From assembly GCF_019195435.1 (NCBI RefSeq), contig NZ_CP078069.1, forward strand, positions 682,001 to 746,000: a stretch of 64,000 nucleotides of DNA, written 5' to 3'. The notes under the pieces were generated by a model that saw only the letters and a program-made list of their open reading frames with translations, did no database searches and was not told the origin of the DNA. The translations under genes and the position numbers were made by a program. Shown here piece by piece: positions 8,621 through 17,117 of this stretch. Position 1 is the stretch's first letter; each line of letters opens with the position of its first letter. This DNA is from Comamonas sp. NLF-1-9 (GTDB lineage Bacteria; Pseudomonadota; Gammaproteobacteria; Burkholderiales; Burkholderiaceae_C).

Positions 8621-9430
8621 ATGCCCGACTGGAACCCGGCGCTCTACCTGCACTTTGCGCCGCAGCGCACGCGCCCCGCGGCCGAGCTGCTGGCGCGCGT
8701 GCCCCTGGTTTCGGTGCGCGAGGTGGTCGACCTGGGCTGCGGCCCGGGCACTTCCACCGCCTTGCTGGCGCAGCGCTACGCCGGTGCGCGCGTGCTCGGG
8801 CTCGACAGCTCTGCCGCCATGATCGAGCGCGCCCGCGCCCTGGTGCCGCAGGCCGTCTTTCGGCACCAGGACCTGCGCGCCTGGCTGGAGGCGATGGAGC
8901 AGGGCGCAGGCAGCGAGCCCGCGCCCGAGCTGATCTTTGCCAACGCGACGCTGCAATGGGTGCCGGAGCACGAAGGCCTGCTGCCCCGGCTGTTCGCCCG
9001 TCTCGCCCCGGGCGGCGTGCTGGCCGTGCAGATGCCCGACAACCTGCATGAACCGGCGCACCGGTTGATGCAAGAACTCGCACAGCAGCCCCGTTTTGCG
9101 CCGCACCTGGCGGCTGCGGGGGCGCTGCGCACACCGCTGCTCGCGCCCGATGCCTACTACGACCTGCTGGCCGCGCCGTCTGCGCAGGCGGTGGAGGTGG
9201 ACATCTGGCGCAGCACCTACCTGCATGCGATGGAGTCGCCCGACGCCATCGTGCACTGGTTTCTGGCCACGGGGCTCAAGCCTTATGTCGAGGCCTTGCC
9301 GGCGGCGCTGCAGGGCGACTTTGTCGACGCCTACCGGGCGCGCATTGCCGACGCCTACCCCGCGCGCGTCGACGGCTGCCGTCTGCTGGCATTTCCGCGT
9401 TTGTTCATTCTTGCCAGGCGCAGACCATGA
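8621..9430 (+). CDS. tam: Trans-aconitate 2-methyltransferase
   Basis: A 269-residue SAM-dependent class I methyltransferase. It opens with DWNPALYLHFAPQRTRPA, very close to E. coli Tam, followed by motif I DLGCGPGTST (residues ~36-45), an acidic LDSS at the end of strand 2, LIFANATLQWVPEH and AVQMPDNLHEP. Tam methylates trans-aconitate, the toxic isomer that forms spontaneously from the aconitase intermediate cis-aconitate. It lies 23 bases after mdh and overlaps the next gene by ATGA. Having it in the same run as acnB makes metabolic sense. Confidence 0.9.
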   Translation: MPDWNPALYLHFAPQRTRPAAELLARVPLVSVREVVDLGCGPGTSTALLAQRYAGARVLGLDSSAAMIERARALVPQAVFRHQDLRAWLEAMEQGAGSEPAPELIFANATLQWVPEHEGLLPRLFARLAPGGVLAVQMPDNLHEPAHRLMQELAQQPRFAPHLAAAGALRTPLLAPDAYYDLLAAPSAQAVEVDIWRSTYLHAMESPDAIVHWFLATGLKPYVEALPAALQGDFVDAYRARIADAYPARVDGCRLLAFPRLFILARRRP

Positions 9431-10422
9431 CCCGGCAGCCCGCCGCCACCCATCCCGCCCGGGTTCTGCTCGGCCCGCAGGGCGGCGCCGCGGTCTTGCC
9501 GGTGTGCGACCACTACAGCGGCGTCGAAGCGCGCATGCGCAAGAGCCTGCAACTGCAGGCCGAGATGACGCGCGAATTCGGCACCTGCGTGTTCGACGTC
9601 ACCCTGGATTGCGAGGATGGCGCGCCCGTGGGCGGCGAGGCCGAGCATGCGCGCCTGGTAGCGGCGCTCGCGCGCGAGAGCGAAGCGGGCGCGCGCGTGG
9701 CGGTGCGCGTGCACCCGGTCGATCACCCCGCGTTTGCGCAGGACATGGACACCATTCTGGGCGAGGCGGCCGACCGCCTGTGCCACGTCATGCTGCCCAA
9801 GGTGGAAAGCGTGGACGATATTCTTGTGGCCGAAAAAGCCCTGCAACGCAATGCAGGCGGGCGTTTGCAGCTACATGTTTTGATAGAGTCGCCAGCGGCG
9901 GTGCAGCGCGCATTCGACATCGCCGCGCACCCGCGGGTGCAGAGCCTGTCTTTCGGGCTGATGGATTTCGTCTCGGCGCATGGCGGTGCGATACCGGCCT
10001 CTGCCATGGGTTCGGCGGGCCAGTTCAGCCACCCGCTGGTGCTGCGCGCCAAGCTCGAAATCGCCAGCGCCTGCCACGCCCATGGCAAGGTGCCGTCGCA
10101 CTGCGTCGTGACCGAGTTCAAGGACACGGCCGCCATGCAGGCCGCGGCCCGGCGCGCCAGCCAGGAGCTGGGCTATACGCGCATGTGGAGCATCCACCCG
10201 GCGCAGATCCGTCCCATTCTCGCGGCGATGGCGCCGGCCGACGCCGAAGTTGCAGATGCCGCGCGCATCCTGCTCGCGGCCCAGGCTGCCGAGTGGGCGC
10301 CGATCAGCGACGCCGGCACCCTGCACGACCGCGCGAGTTACCGCTACTTCTGGCAGTTGCTTGAACGTGCCCATGCCACCGGCATGGCCTTGCCGCCCAC
10401 GGTGGCGCACTGGTTTTCCTGA
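9427..10422 (+). CDS. HpcH/HpaI aldolase / citrate lyase beta-like CoA ester lyase
   Basis: A 331-residue TIM-barrel enzyme of the CitE/malyl-CoA lyase family, which cleaves or forms 3-hydroxy-acyl-CoA thioesters using Mg2+. FDVTLDCEDGAP holds the metal-site acid, VRVHPVDHP the CoA-binding arginine, VMLPKVES the next strand, HVLIES the second metal acid and SFGLMDFVSAHG the downstream loop. There are no citrate lyase alpha or gamma genes nearby, so a stand-alone lyase (malyl-, citramalyl- or similar CoA) is more likely than true CitE. It overlaps tam by 4 bases. The substrate cannot be told from the sequence. Confidence 0.82.
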   Translation: MTRQPAATHPARVLLGPQGGAAVLPVCDHYSGVEARMRKSLQLQAEMTREFGTCVFDVTLDCEDGAPVGGEAEHARLVAALARESEAGARVAVRVHPVDHPAFAQDMDTILGEAADRLCHVMLPKVESVDDILVAEKALQRNAGGRLQLHVLIESPAAVQRAFDIAAHPRVQSLSFGLMDFVSAHGGAIPASAMGSAGQFSHPLVLRAKLEIASACHAHGKVPSHCVVTEFKDTAAMQAAARRASQELGYTRMWSIHPAQIRPILAAMAPADAEVADAARILLAAQAAEWAPISDAGTLHDRASYRYFWQLLERAHATGMALPPTVAHWFS

Positions 10423-10465
10423 TATACAGCATGCTTGTACCGTCTTCGTCCTTACAGGTGATCGC

Positions 10466-11053
10466 ATGAAACCCCTGATCCTGGCTTCCCTGCTGGTGCT
10501 GGCGCCCGCACTGTGCTGGGCCGCCGATGCCCCCGCGCCCACAGCCACATCGACCAAGGCCGCGGCCAAGCCGGCCGCCAAGGCGCCGGCTGCGGCGCAC
10601 AAGGCCAAGCCTGCCAAAAAGACGGCCAAGGCCGCACCCAAAAAAACCCAGGTCGCGCCCGTGGCCGAAACGGTGCCCGAGGTGATCGTGCTCACCGACC
10701 AAGAGCGCGCACTGGGCGAGCGGGTCTATACCGGGCGCATCGTCTGTGAGCTTGGCGCGACCGTGCAGATCGACGCCGATCCGGCCTCGCCCGGCGCCTT
10801 CTTTGTCTCGGGCCGCGGTTTCAAGTACCACATGCGCCCGGTGGTGGCAGCCACTTCGGCGGTGCGCCTGGAGGACCAGAAGGCCGGCGCGGTGTGGATA
10901 CAGATCGCCAACAAATCCATGCTCATGAACCAGAAGCTCGGCCAGCGCATGGCCGACGAATGCATGAGCGAGCAGCAGGCCCAGGTCACGCAGGCGATGA
11001 AAACGGCGCCGGCGCAAAGCCTGTTCGATTCCGCGCCTATCGGCAGTCGCTGA
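10466..11053 (+). CDS. Exported protein of unknown function with Lys/Ala-rich linker
   Basis: I do not recognise this 195-residue protein. It begins with a clear signal peptide (MKPLILASLLVLAPALCWA, cleavage likely after residue 19). A low-complexity Ala/Lys/Pro linker follows (residues ~21-65, repeated AAKPAAK and KPAKK units), then a compact conserved-looking domain (residues ~70-175) with two cysteines (VCELGA and DECMSE) that may form a disulfide. The linker is strongly basic and might bind DNA, polyanionic envelope components or cell wall. It lies 43 bases after the citE-like gene and 95 bases before acnB. The ATG at 10466 follows an AGGTGATC Shine-Dalgarno. Confidence 0.75.
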   Translation: MKPLILASLLVLAPALCWAADAPAPTATSTKAAAKPAAKAPAAAHKAKPAKKTAKAAPKKTQVAPVAETVPEVIVLTDQERALGERVYTGRIVCELGATVQIDADPASPGAFFVSGRGFKYHMRPVVAATSAVRLEDQKAGAVWIQIANKSMLMNQKLGQRMADECMSEQQAQVTQAMKTAPAQSLFDSAPIGSR

Positions 11054-11148
11054 GTTTGCAAGCCAGGGTTTTGCCGCGGCGCTGCGCCGGGCGCGGCGCA
11101 GCCATGCCGGTTTTTATGTTTTGACGATGCACTTTGGAGAAGAAGGAA

Positions 11149-13740
11149 ATGTTGCAAGCCTACCGTGAACACGCCGCCCAGCGCGCGGCGCTCGGCATAC
11201 CGCCGCTGGCGCTGTCCGCCCAGCAGGTGGCCGAACTCATCGAGCTCATCAAGAACCCGCCGGCGGGCGAGGCCGGATTTCTGCTGGACCTGCTGGTGCA
11301 CCGCGTGCCGCCCGGCGTGGACGACGCAAGCCGGGTCAAGGCATCCTTTCTCGCGGCGATTGCGCTCGGCGAGATCGAGGTCGGGCTGATCTCGCGCGAG
11401 CGCGCCACCGAGCTGCTGGGCACCATGGTGGGCGGCTACAACGTGCAGCCCCTGGTCCAACTGCTGGACGACCCTGCGGTCGGCAAGATTGCCGCCCAGG
11501 GCCTGAAGCACACGCTCCTGATGTTCGACTACTTCAACGACGTAGCGGCCAAGGCCAAGGAGGGCAATGCCTTGGCTGCCGAGGTGATCCAGAGCTGGGC
11601 CGAGGCCGAATGGTTCACCAGCCGCCCCAAGGTGGCCGACAAGCTCACCGTCACCGTCTTCAAGGTACCGGGCGAGACCAACACCGATGATCTTTCCCCA
11701 GCGCCCGACGCCACCACGCGCCCGGACATCCCGCTGCACTACCTGGCCATGCTCAAGAACGCGCGCCCCGACGCCGCCTTCCAGCCCGAGCAGGACGGCG
11801 TGCGCGGCCCCATCCAGTTCATCGAGGAGCTGAAGAAGAAGGGCCACGTCGTCGCCTACGTGGGCGACGTGGTGGGCACGGGGTCGAGTCGCAAATCGGC
11901 CACCAATTCGGTCATCTGGGCCACGGGCGAGGACATTCCCTACGTGCCCAACAAGCGCTTTGGCGGCGTGTGCCTGGGCGGCAAGATCGCCCCCATCTTC
12001 TTCAACACCCAGGAAGACTCGGGCGCGCTGCCGATCGAGGTCGATGTCTCGAAGATGGAGATGGGCGACGTGATCGACATCTACCCCTACGCGGGCCGGA
12101 TCGAGAAGGCGGGCGCAAAGATCGCCGACTTCGCGCTCAAGAACGAAGTGCTGCTCGACGAGGTGCAGGCCGGCGGGCGCATCAACCTGATCATCGGCCG
12201 CTCGCTCACCGCCCGCGCGCGCGACTTTCTGGGCCTGGCGCCGTCCACCGCGTTTCGCCTGCCCCAGGAGCCGGCGCCGTCGACGGCCGGCTTCACGCTG
12301 GCGCAGAAGATGGTCGGTCGCGCCTGCGGCCTGCCCGAAGGTCAGGGCGTGCGCCCCGGCACCTATTGCGAGCCCAAGATGACCACCGTCGGCAGCCAGG
12401 ACACCACCGGCCCGATGACGCGCGACGAACTCAAGGACCTGGCTTGCCTGGGCTTTTCCGCCGACATGGTGATGCAGAGCTTCTGCCACACCGCCGCCTA
12501 CCCCAAGCCGGTGGACGTCAAGACGCACCACGAGCTGCCCGAGTTCATCAGCACGCGCGGCGGTGTCTCGCTGCGCCCGGGCGACGGCATCATCCACTCC
12601 TGGCTCAACCGCCTGCTGCTGCCCGATACCGTGGGCACGGGCGGTGATTCGCACACGCGCTTTCCGATCGGCATCAGCTTCCCGGCGGGCTCTGGGCTGG
12701 TGGCCTTTGCCGCCGCCACGGGTGTGATGCCGCTGGACATGCCCGAGTCGGTGCTGGTGCGCTTCTCCGGTGAGATGCAGCCCGGCGTGACCCTGCGCGA
12801 CCTGGTGCACGCGATTCCGCTGTTCGCCATCAAGCAGGGCCTGCTCACCGTTGCCAAGGCGGGCAAGAAGAACATCTTCTCGGGGCGCATTCTGGAGATC
12901 GAAGGGCTGCCCCACCTCAAGTGCGAGCAGGCCTTCGAGCTGTCTGACGCCTCGGCCGAGCGCAGCGCGGCCGGTTGCACCATCAAGCTGGACAAGGAGC
13001 CGATCATCGAGTACCTCAAGTCCAACGTGGTCTTGATGAAGAACATGATCGCCGACGGCTACCAGGACGCCAAGGCGCTGCACCGGCGCATCGAGAAGGT
13101 GCAGGCCTGGCTCGCCAATCCGCAACTGCTCGAAGCCGACAAGGACGCCGAATACGCAGCGGTGATCGACATCGACCTGAACCAGATCAAGGAGCCCATC
13201 GTCTGCTGCCCGAACGATCCGGACGACGCCAAATTCCTCTCCGAGGTGGCCGGCACCAAGATCGACGAGGCCTTCATCGGCTCGTGCATGACCAACATCG
13301 GGCACTTCCGCGCGGCGGCCAGGCTCTTGGGCGGCGAGCGTGACATTCCGTCCAAGCTCTGGGTCGCGCCGCCGACCAAGATGGACGAGAAGGAACTGGT
13401 CGGCGAGGGCCATTACGCGGCCTTTGGCACCGCCGGCGCGCGCACCGAGATGCCGGGCTGCAGCCTGTGCATGGGCAACCAGGCACAGGTGCGCAAGGGC
13501 GCTACGGTGATATCGACCTCGACGCGCAACTTCCCCAACCGCCTGGGGCGCGACACCAACGTCTTCCTGGGCTCGGCCGAGCTGACCGCAATCGCCTCGC
13601 GCATGGGCAAGCTGCCCACGCCCGAGGAATACCTGGAGGCGATCAAGGTGGTGGACGCCGACAAGGCCAACATCTACCGCTACATGAACTTCAACGAGAT
13701 CGAGGAATACAACAAGGTGGCCGAAACCGTGCAGAGCTGA
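11149..13740 (+). CDS. acnB: Aconitate hydratase B
   Basis: An 863-residue AcnB-type aconitase that converts citrate to isocitrate through cis-aconitate using a [4Fe-4S] cluster. It has the AcnB-specific N-terminal HEAT-like domain with [17 protein letters not shown] and RVPPGVD, then the swivel domain near the front, as only AcnB has. The cluster cysteines are in the SFCHTAAYP region and the GCSLCMGNQ motif, with [12 protein letters not shown] close by. The ATG at 11149 is chosen because GGAGAAGAAGGA sits directly upstream and [10 protein letters not shown] aligns with E. coli MLEEYRKHVA. A TTG at 11134 would overlap that ribosome-binding site. Confidence 0.97.
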   Translation: MLQAYREHAAQRAALGIPPLALSAQQVAELIELIKNPPAGEAGFLLDLLVHRVPPGVDDASRVKASFLAAIALGEIEVGLISRERATELLGTMVGGYNVQPLVQLLDDPAVGKIAAQGLKHTLLMFDYFNDVAAKAKEGNALAAEVIQSWAEAEWFTSRPKVADKLTVTVFKVPGETNTDDLSPAPDATTRPDIPLHYLAMLKNARPDAAFQPEQDGVRGPIQFIEELKKKGHVVAYVGDVVGTGSSRKSATNSVIWATGEDIPYVPNKRFGGVCLGGKIAPIFFNTQEDSGALPIEVDVSKMEMGDVIDIYPYAGRIEKAGAKIADFALKNEVLLDEVQAGGRINLIIGRSLTARARDFLGLAPSTAFRLPQEPAPSTAGFTLAQKMVGRACGLPEGQGVRPGTYCEPKMTTVGSQDTTGPMTRDELKDLACLGFSADMVMQSFCHTAAYPKPVDVKTHHELPEFISTRGGVSLRPGDGIIHSWLNRLLLPDTVGTGGDSHTRFPIGISFPAGSGLVAFAAATGVMPLDMPESVLVRFSGEMQPGVTLRDLVHAIPLFAIKQGLLTVAKAGKKNIFSGRILEIEGLPHLKCEQAFELSDASAERSAAGCTIKLDKEPIIEYLKSNVVLMKNMIADGYQDAKALHRRIEKVQAWLANPQLLEADKDAEYAAVIDIDLNQIKEPIVCCPNDPDDAKFLSEVAGTKIDEAFIGSCMTNIGHFRAAARLLGGERDIPSKLWVAPPTKMDEKELVGEGHYAAFGTAGARTEMPGCSLCMGNQAQVRKGATVISTSTRNFPNRLGRDTNVFLGSAELTAIASRMGKLPTPEEYLEAIKVVDADKANIYRYMNFNEIEEYNKVAETVQS

Positions 13741-13757
13741 GCGCTGCGCGCGACGCC

Positions 13758-13793
13758 AACCCCGCCAGGGCGCAAACCCCGGCGGGGTTTTTT
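13758..13793 (+). terminator. Rho-independent terminator after acnB
   Basis: CCCCGCC (13760-13766) pairs with GGCGGGG (13781-13787), followed by six T. It lies 17 bases after the acnB stop. Confidence 0.8.
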
Positions 13794-13858
13794 CATTGGG
13801 CACAATCCCTGGCGACAGCCCCGCGAATGGGGGCGCAGACAGCAGAAAAGGACAGCCC

Positions 13859-13945
13859 ATGGCGCACTACCAAATCAAGCCGACCCGGCCATCACGCCGA
13901 TGCGCGCGGCCTGGCGCCGACCGCGCCTGGAGGGCGTGCGCATGA
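13859..13945 (+). CDS. Possible 28-codon leader ORF upstream of the methyltransferase
   Basis: An ATG at 13859 preceded by AAAAGGACAG opens a 28-residue frame (MAHYQIKPTRPSRR... rich in Arg) whose TGA overlaps the next gene's ATG as ATGA. The arrangement suggests translational coupling or a gene remnant. Composition is unremarkable and I know no family for it. Confidence 0.25.
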   Translation: MAHYQIKPTRPSRRCARPGADRAWRACA

Positions 13946-14427
13946 CTGCGCCGCGCACTTCGCCGGCCAGCTGGCTGGACTGCAAGCTGCCGCCTGTGCT
14001 GGTGGCGGCGCTGGCGGGCGGTCTGTCCTGGGGCGTGGTGCAGCTCACGCCGATGTGGACGCGCCTGGCGCGCTCGCCCTGGCCGCTGGTGCTGGTTTTG
14101 CTGGCTCTTGCAGGGTTCTTCGGGCTGGGCGCGGTGGCGGGGTTCCGGCGCGCGCGCACCAGCGTGAATCCTCATGCGCCCGCGCGGGCCAGCCAGCTCG
14201 TCGTCGCCGGGCCGTACCGCTTCACGCGCAACCCCATGTATCTGGCACTGGCCCTGGCCTTGCTTGCCTGGTGCGCCTGGCTCGCCAACCCCGCTTCGCT
14301 GCTCGGGCCGCTGTTCTTCGTGGCCTACATCACGCGCTGGCAGATCATCCCCGAAGAGCGCGTGATGGCGGACAAGTTCGGCGATGGCTACCGCGCCTAT
14401 TGCACCCGGGTGCGGCGCTGGTTCTGA
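13942..14427 (+). CDS. Isoprenylcysteine carboxyl methyltransferase-like membrane methyltransferase
   Basis: A 161-residue integral membrane protein with hydrophobic segments at about residues 15-33, 42-60 and 95-125. It has the ICMT/PEMT signature: GPYRFTRNPMYLAL near residues 90-103, and a C-terminal IIPEERVMADKFGDGYRAYCTRVRRWF-type region, of which EERVMADKFGDGY is the core. Bacterial members methylate lipids or small isoprenoids; the substrate is unknown here. It starts inside the ATGA overlap with a 28-codon ORF and is convergent with tolA across a repeat element. An in-frame ATG at 13900 would add 14 Arg-rich residues of no recognised type. Confidence 0.8.
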   Translation: MTAPRTSPASWLDCKLPPVLVAALAGGLSWGVVQLTPMWTRLARSPWPLVLVLLALAGFFGLGAVAGFRRARTSVNPHAPARASQLVVAGPYRFTRNPMYLALALALLAWCAWLANPASLLGPLFFVAYITRWQIIPEERVMADKFGDGYRAYCTRVRRWF

Positions 14428-14431
14428 TGGT

Positions 14432-14478
14432 CTTTTATGGCCCCAGCCCTTGCTGGACAAGCGCTGGCAGCTATTGAA
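14432..14478. repeat. Dispersed ~45 bp repeat, copy A
   Basis: The core reads GGCCCCAGCCCTTGCTGGAC then AAGCGCTGGCAGCTATTGAA. It shares the order GGCtCcAGC-CTTG-tCCAG/tGGAC-AGCGC-CAGCTAT with copies at 21002, 39495, 43506 and 51918. It sits between the convergent methyltransferase and tolA ends, and can fold because the CAGCCCTTGCTGG and AGCGCT parts are partly self-complementary. Confidence 0.75.
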
Positions 14479-14553
14479 TCAGGACTTGATCCTGCCTGAC
14501 CGGGAGCTGCGGCGCAGTGTCCATCGCCGCCCGCGCCCCGCACCGGCCGAAGT

Positions 14554-15564
14554 TCAGTCCTTGGGACGAAAGCCGATGATCAGCGCCGACGGCACGCGCC
14601 CGTCCACGTCGCGTGGCAGGGTCTCGGTCTTGGAGAGCGCGCGCAGCACCGCGTCGTCCCAGGCGGGGTTGCCACTCGACTTGGTGATGCGCGTGCCGAC
14701 GATGGTGCCGTCGGGTGCGGCACGCACTTCGACTTCGGCGCGCGGGTTGCCGGAAATGGAGTCGGGGTAGACGATATTGGGCCTGACCTTGGCGGCGACC
14801 TTGCCGGCGTAGGAGCCCGAGGGCCCGCTGCTCTGCAAGGCGCTGCCGGTGGCCGCCGGGCTGCCGCTGGCGCCTGCCAGGCCCGCGATGCGCTTGAGCT
14901 GCTCCTGGCGCAGCGCCTCGGCGCGCTTGGCCTCGGCTTCGGCCTTGCGTTTTTCTTCCGCCAGCTTGCGCTGCTTTTCCTTCTCGGCTTTTTCTTTCTC
15001 GGCCTTCTCTCTTTCGGCTTTTTCGCGGGCCAGCTTTTCCTTCTCGGCCTTTTCCTTTTCCGCCTTCTCTTTTTCCGCCTTGGCCTTCTGCGCGGCCAGC
15101 TTTTCCTGGCGCTGGCGCTCCTGGGCTTCCTGATGGGCCTTTTCTTCCTGGGCGCGCTTTTCCTGCTCCAGCCGGGCCTGGCGCTGCTTTTCTTCTTCCT
15201 GGCGTTTCTTTTCGCGTTCCAGCGCGATGTCGGCCTCGCTCGGCTGCGGCGCTTCTTGCACCTTGGGCGGCGGCGGAGCTGGGGCCGGAGCGGGTTCGGG
15301 CGCGGGCTCAGGCTTGGGTTCGGGCGCGGGGGGCGGCGCTGGCGGCGGTGCAGTCGGTCGGGGCGCAGCCTGCTGGGGCACGGCGGACCAGAGCTCGGCC
15401 TCCACCGCGGGCTGATCGGCGCTGCTCTTCCAGTTCACGCCCCAGGTCAGCGCCGCGATCAGCGCGATGTGCGCGAGCACCGCCAACGCAATCGCGCGCT
15501 TGCGTCCGCCCGGCACCGTAGGGGCGAAGAGGTCGTGCTCGCTCGGGCCTGTCACCGTCGTCAC
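14554..15564 (-). CDS. tolA: Tol-Pal system protein TolA
   Basis: A 336-residue periplasm-spanning protein. A single N-terminal transmembrane helix lies at residues ~22-42 (AIALAVLAHIALIAALTWGV). Next comes a Pro-rich region (70-100), a long Lys/Glu/Ala helical domain (110-225) containing a KEK repeat, and a C-terminal TonB/TolA domain (residues ~250-336). TolA links TolQR motor energy to the outer-membrane Pal-TolB complex during cell constriction. The start overlaps the tolR stop by ATGA. No tolB-pal-cpoB follows; the next gene is convergent. Confidence 0.93.
   Translation of the reverse strand: MTTVTGPSEHDLFAPTVPGGRKRAIALAVLAHIALIAALTWGVNWKSSADQPAVEAELWSAVPQQAAPRPTAPPPAPPPAPEPKPEPAPEPAPAPAPPPPKVQEAPQPSEADIALEREKKRQEEEKQRQARLEQEKRAQEEKAHQEAQERQRQEKLAAQKAKAEKEKAEKEKAEKEKLAREKAEREKAEKEKAEKEKQRKLAEEKRKAEAEAKRAEALRQEQLKRIAGLAGASGSPAATGSALQSSGPSGSYAGKVAAKVRPNIVYPDSISGNPRAEVEVRAAPDGTIVGTRITKSSGNPAWDDAVLRALSKTETLPRDVDGRVPSALIIGFRPKD
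14974..15084 (-). repeat. Tandem KEKAE-type coding repeat in TolA
   Basis: Residues ~161-197 are near-perfect 4-6-residue units of the AEKEK/AREK/EREK type, encoded by a 15-base-like purine-rich repeat on the coding strand. Such tracts form the long helix of TolA and often vary in copy number between strains. Confidence 0.7.
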
Positions 15565-15986
15565 TTGCCGGTCTTGACCGCCAGGGCCACGCGCTTGACG
15601 CCGGCGCGCTGCAGCGCGGCCATGGCCTGCACCACTTCGTCGTAGGCAACGCTCTTGTCGGCACTGATCAGCACCGGGGTGTCCTCGGCTTGGTCCTTGA
15701 GCCAGTTGCTGGCCACCGTGCCCAGGTTTTGCAGCGCCACGCTGCGCTCGTTGCCGTCGGCCTTGAACAGCAGGCTGCCGTCCTTTTGCACGATCACGTC
15801 GGCGCGCTGCTTGGGCGGCGTGCTGCCCTTGCCCACCGAGGGCACGTTGATCGCGCCGGGCGTGAGCATGGGCGCGGTCACCATGAAGATGATGAGCAGC
15901 ACCAGCATCACGTCGATGAAGGGCACCATGTTGATCTCGTTCATCGAGCGGCGGCGGCCGTGGCCGCGACTGGCCATGACGGGCAT
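15561..15986 (-). CDS. tolR: Tol-Pal system protein TolR
   Basis: A 141-residue ExbD/TolR-family inner-membrane protein with one transmembrane helix (residues ~19-40) carrying the essential aspartate in MVPFIDVMLVLLIIFMVTAP. The periplasmic domain ends with the ISADKSVAYDEVVQAM pattern. With TolQ it forms the proton-driven motor that energises TolA. The ATG at 15986 (MPVMASRGHG) is 13 bases after the tolQ stop; an ATG three codons later is also possible. A longer upstream frame overlaps tolQ and is rejected. Confidence 0.94.
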   Translation of the reverse strand: MPVMASRGHGRRRSMNEINMVPFIDVMLVLLIIFMVTAPMLTPGAINVPSVGKGSTPPKQRADVIVQKDGSLLFKADGNERSVALQNLGTVASNWLKDQAEDTPVLISADKSVAYDEVVQAMAALQRAGVKRVALAVKTGK

Positions 15987-15999
15987 GCTGGCGTCCTCC

Positions 16000-16704
16000 T
16001 CAGTGCGGCGCAGCCGCCGGCGGCTGGCCGCCGAGGTTGCGCTGCAAGATGTTGGAGAACTCCTCGATGAAGGTCTCCTGCTGGATGGCCACGCGGTCGA
16101 TGTCGCGCGCAAAGCGGTTGTAGGCGATCACCGCCGGGATGGCGGCGAACAGGCCCAGCGCCGTGGCCACCAGCGCCTCGGCAATGCCGGGGGCCACCGT
16201 CGCGAGCGTCACCTGCTCCATGCCGGCAAAACCGGTGAAGGCATGCATGATGCCCCAGACGGTGCCAAACAGCCCCACATAGGGGCTGACCGAGGCGACC
16301 GAGCCGAGAAAGGACAGGTTGGATTCGATCACGTCCATCTCGCGCTGCAGGCTGGCGCGCATGGCGCGGCGCGCGCCGTCCAGCAGCGTGCCCGCGTCCT
16401 GGATGTGGCGCTCGCGCAGCTTGTGGAATTCGCGCATGCCGCTGGCGAAGATGCGCTCCATGGGGCCGCAGCCGGCGGCGTTCTTCACCGCCGCCGCGTA
16501 CAAGTCGTTCAGCCGCGCGCCCGACCAGAAGTCGCGCTCGAAGTCGTCATTGAGCGCGTTGATTTTCTTGAGTCCGTAAATCTTGCGAAAGATCGCGGCC
16601 CAGCTCGCGACCGAGACAACGAGCAGCAGCAGCATGACGAGCTGCACCACCCAGCTGGCGTTGAGCACCAGGGCCAGAATGTTCAAATCCTGTGGCGAAT
16701 TCAT
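16000..16704 (-). CDS. tolQ: Tol-Pal system protein TolQ
   Basis: A 234-residue ExbB/TolQ/MotA-family protein with three transmembrane helices (residues ~15-38, 130-155 and 170-195). The conserved SPYVGLFGTVWGIMHAF and ALVATALGLFAAIPAVIAYN stretches line the proton path with TolR. It overlaps ybgC by 4 bases (ATGA) and is followed by tolR, the standard order. Confidence 0.95.
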   Translation of the reverse strand: MNSPQDLNILALVLNASWVVQLVMLLLLVVSVASWAAIFRKIYGLKKINALNDDFERDFWSGARLNDLYAAAVKNAAGCGPMERIFASGMREFHKLRERHIQDAGTLLDGARRAMRASLQREMDVIESNLSFLGSVASVSPYVGLFGTVWGIMHAFTGFAGMEQVTLATVAPGIAEALVATALGLFAAIPAVIAYNRFARDIDRVAIQQETFIEEFSNILQRNLGGQPPAAAPH

Positions 16705-17117
16705 GGATGAAGTTGTTGGAGTAGTGTCGGGGGAATGCGTTGCGGGCGCAGCGTCTGCGCGTCGACCCAGCCTATGCGTATGCTGGCTTCGACCAGCACC
16801 GTGGGCGGCGCGCCGGCGCTGCCTGGCGCGAGCAGCGCCTGCTGTTGCACCGTGATGCTGGCGCGGCTGTGTTCAGCCAGTGCGGCGGTGATCAGGAGTT
16901 CATTGTCCAGGCGCGCGGGGCGCAGGTAGCGCAGCCGCGCATCGGTGACCACGAACATCGCGCCCAGCGTGGTCTTGAGTTGCTGCTGGCCGTGACCGAG
17001 CGCGCGCAGCCATTCGGTGCGCGCACGCTCGAAGAATTTCAGATAGTTGGCGTAGAACACGATGCCGCCGGCATCGGTGTCCTCCCAGTACACCCGCACG
17101 GGCCAGCTGAAGGTCAT
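16701..17117 (-). CDS. ybgC: Tol-Pal-associated acyl-CoA thioesterase YbgC
   Basis: A 138-residue hot-dog-fold thioesterase. VRVYWEDTDAGGIVFYANYLKFFERARTEW contains the YbgC signature with the catalytic aspartate (WEDTDAGGIVFYANY, residues ~10-24). It hydrolyses acyl-CoA thioesters and is almost always the first gene of the tol operon. The start overlaps the stop of the upstream aminotransferase by one base (TGATG). Confidence 0.93.
   Translation of the reverse strand: MTFSWPVRVYWEDTDAGGIVFYANYLKFFERARTEWLRALGHGQQQLKTTLGAMFVVTDARLRYLRPARLDNELLITAALAEHSRASITVQQQALLAPGSAGAPPTVLVEASIRIGWVDAQTLRPQRIPPTLLQQLHP

Noticed and set aside
9840..9900. An AT-rich patch with rare codons (TTG CAG CTA CAT GTT TTG ATA) in the citE-like gene, resembling the CAGCTA end of the dispersed repeat.
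   Set aside because: The encoded HVLIES is conserved in the family and only about 12 bases match the repeat, so an insertion is not supported.
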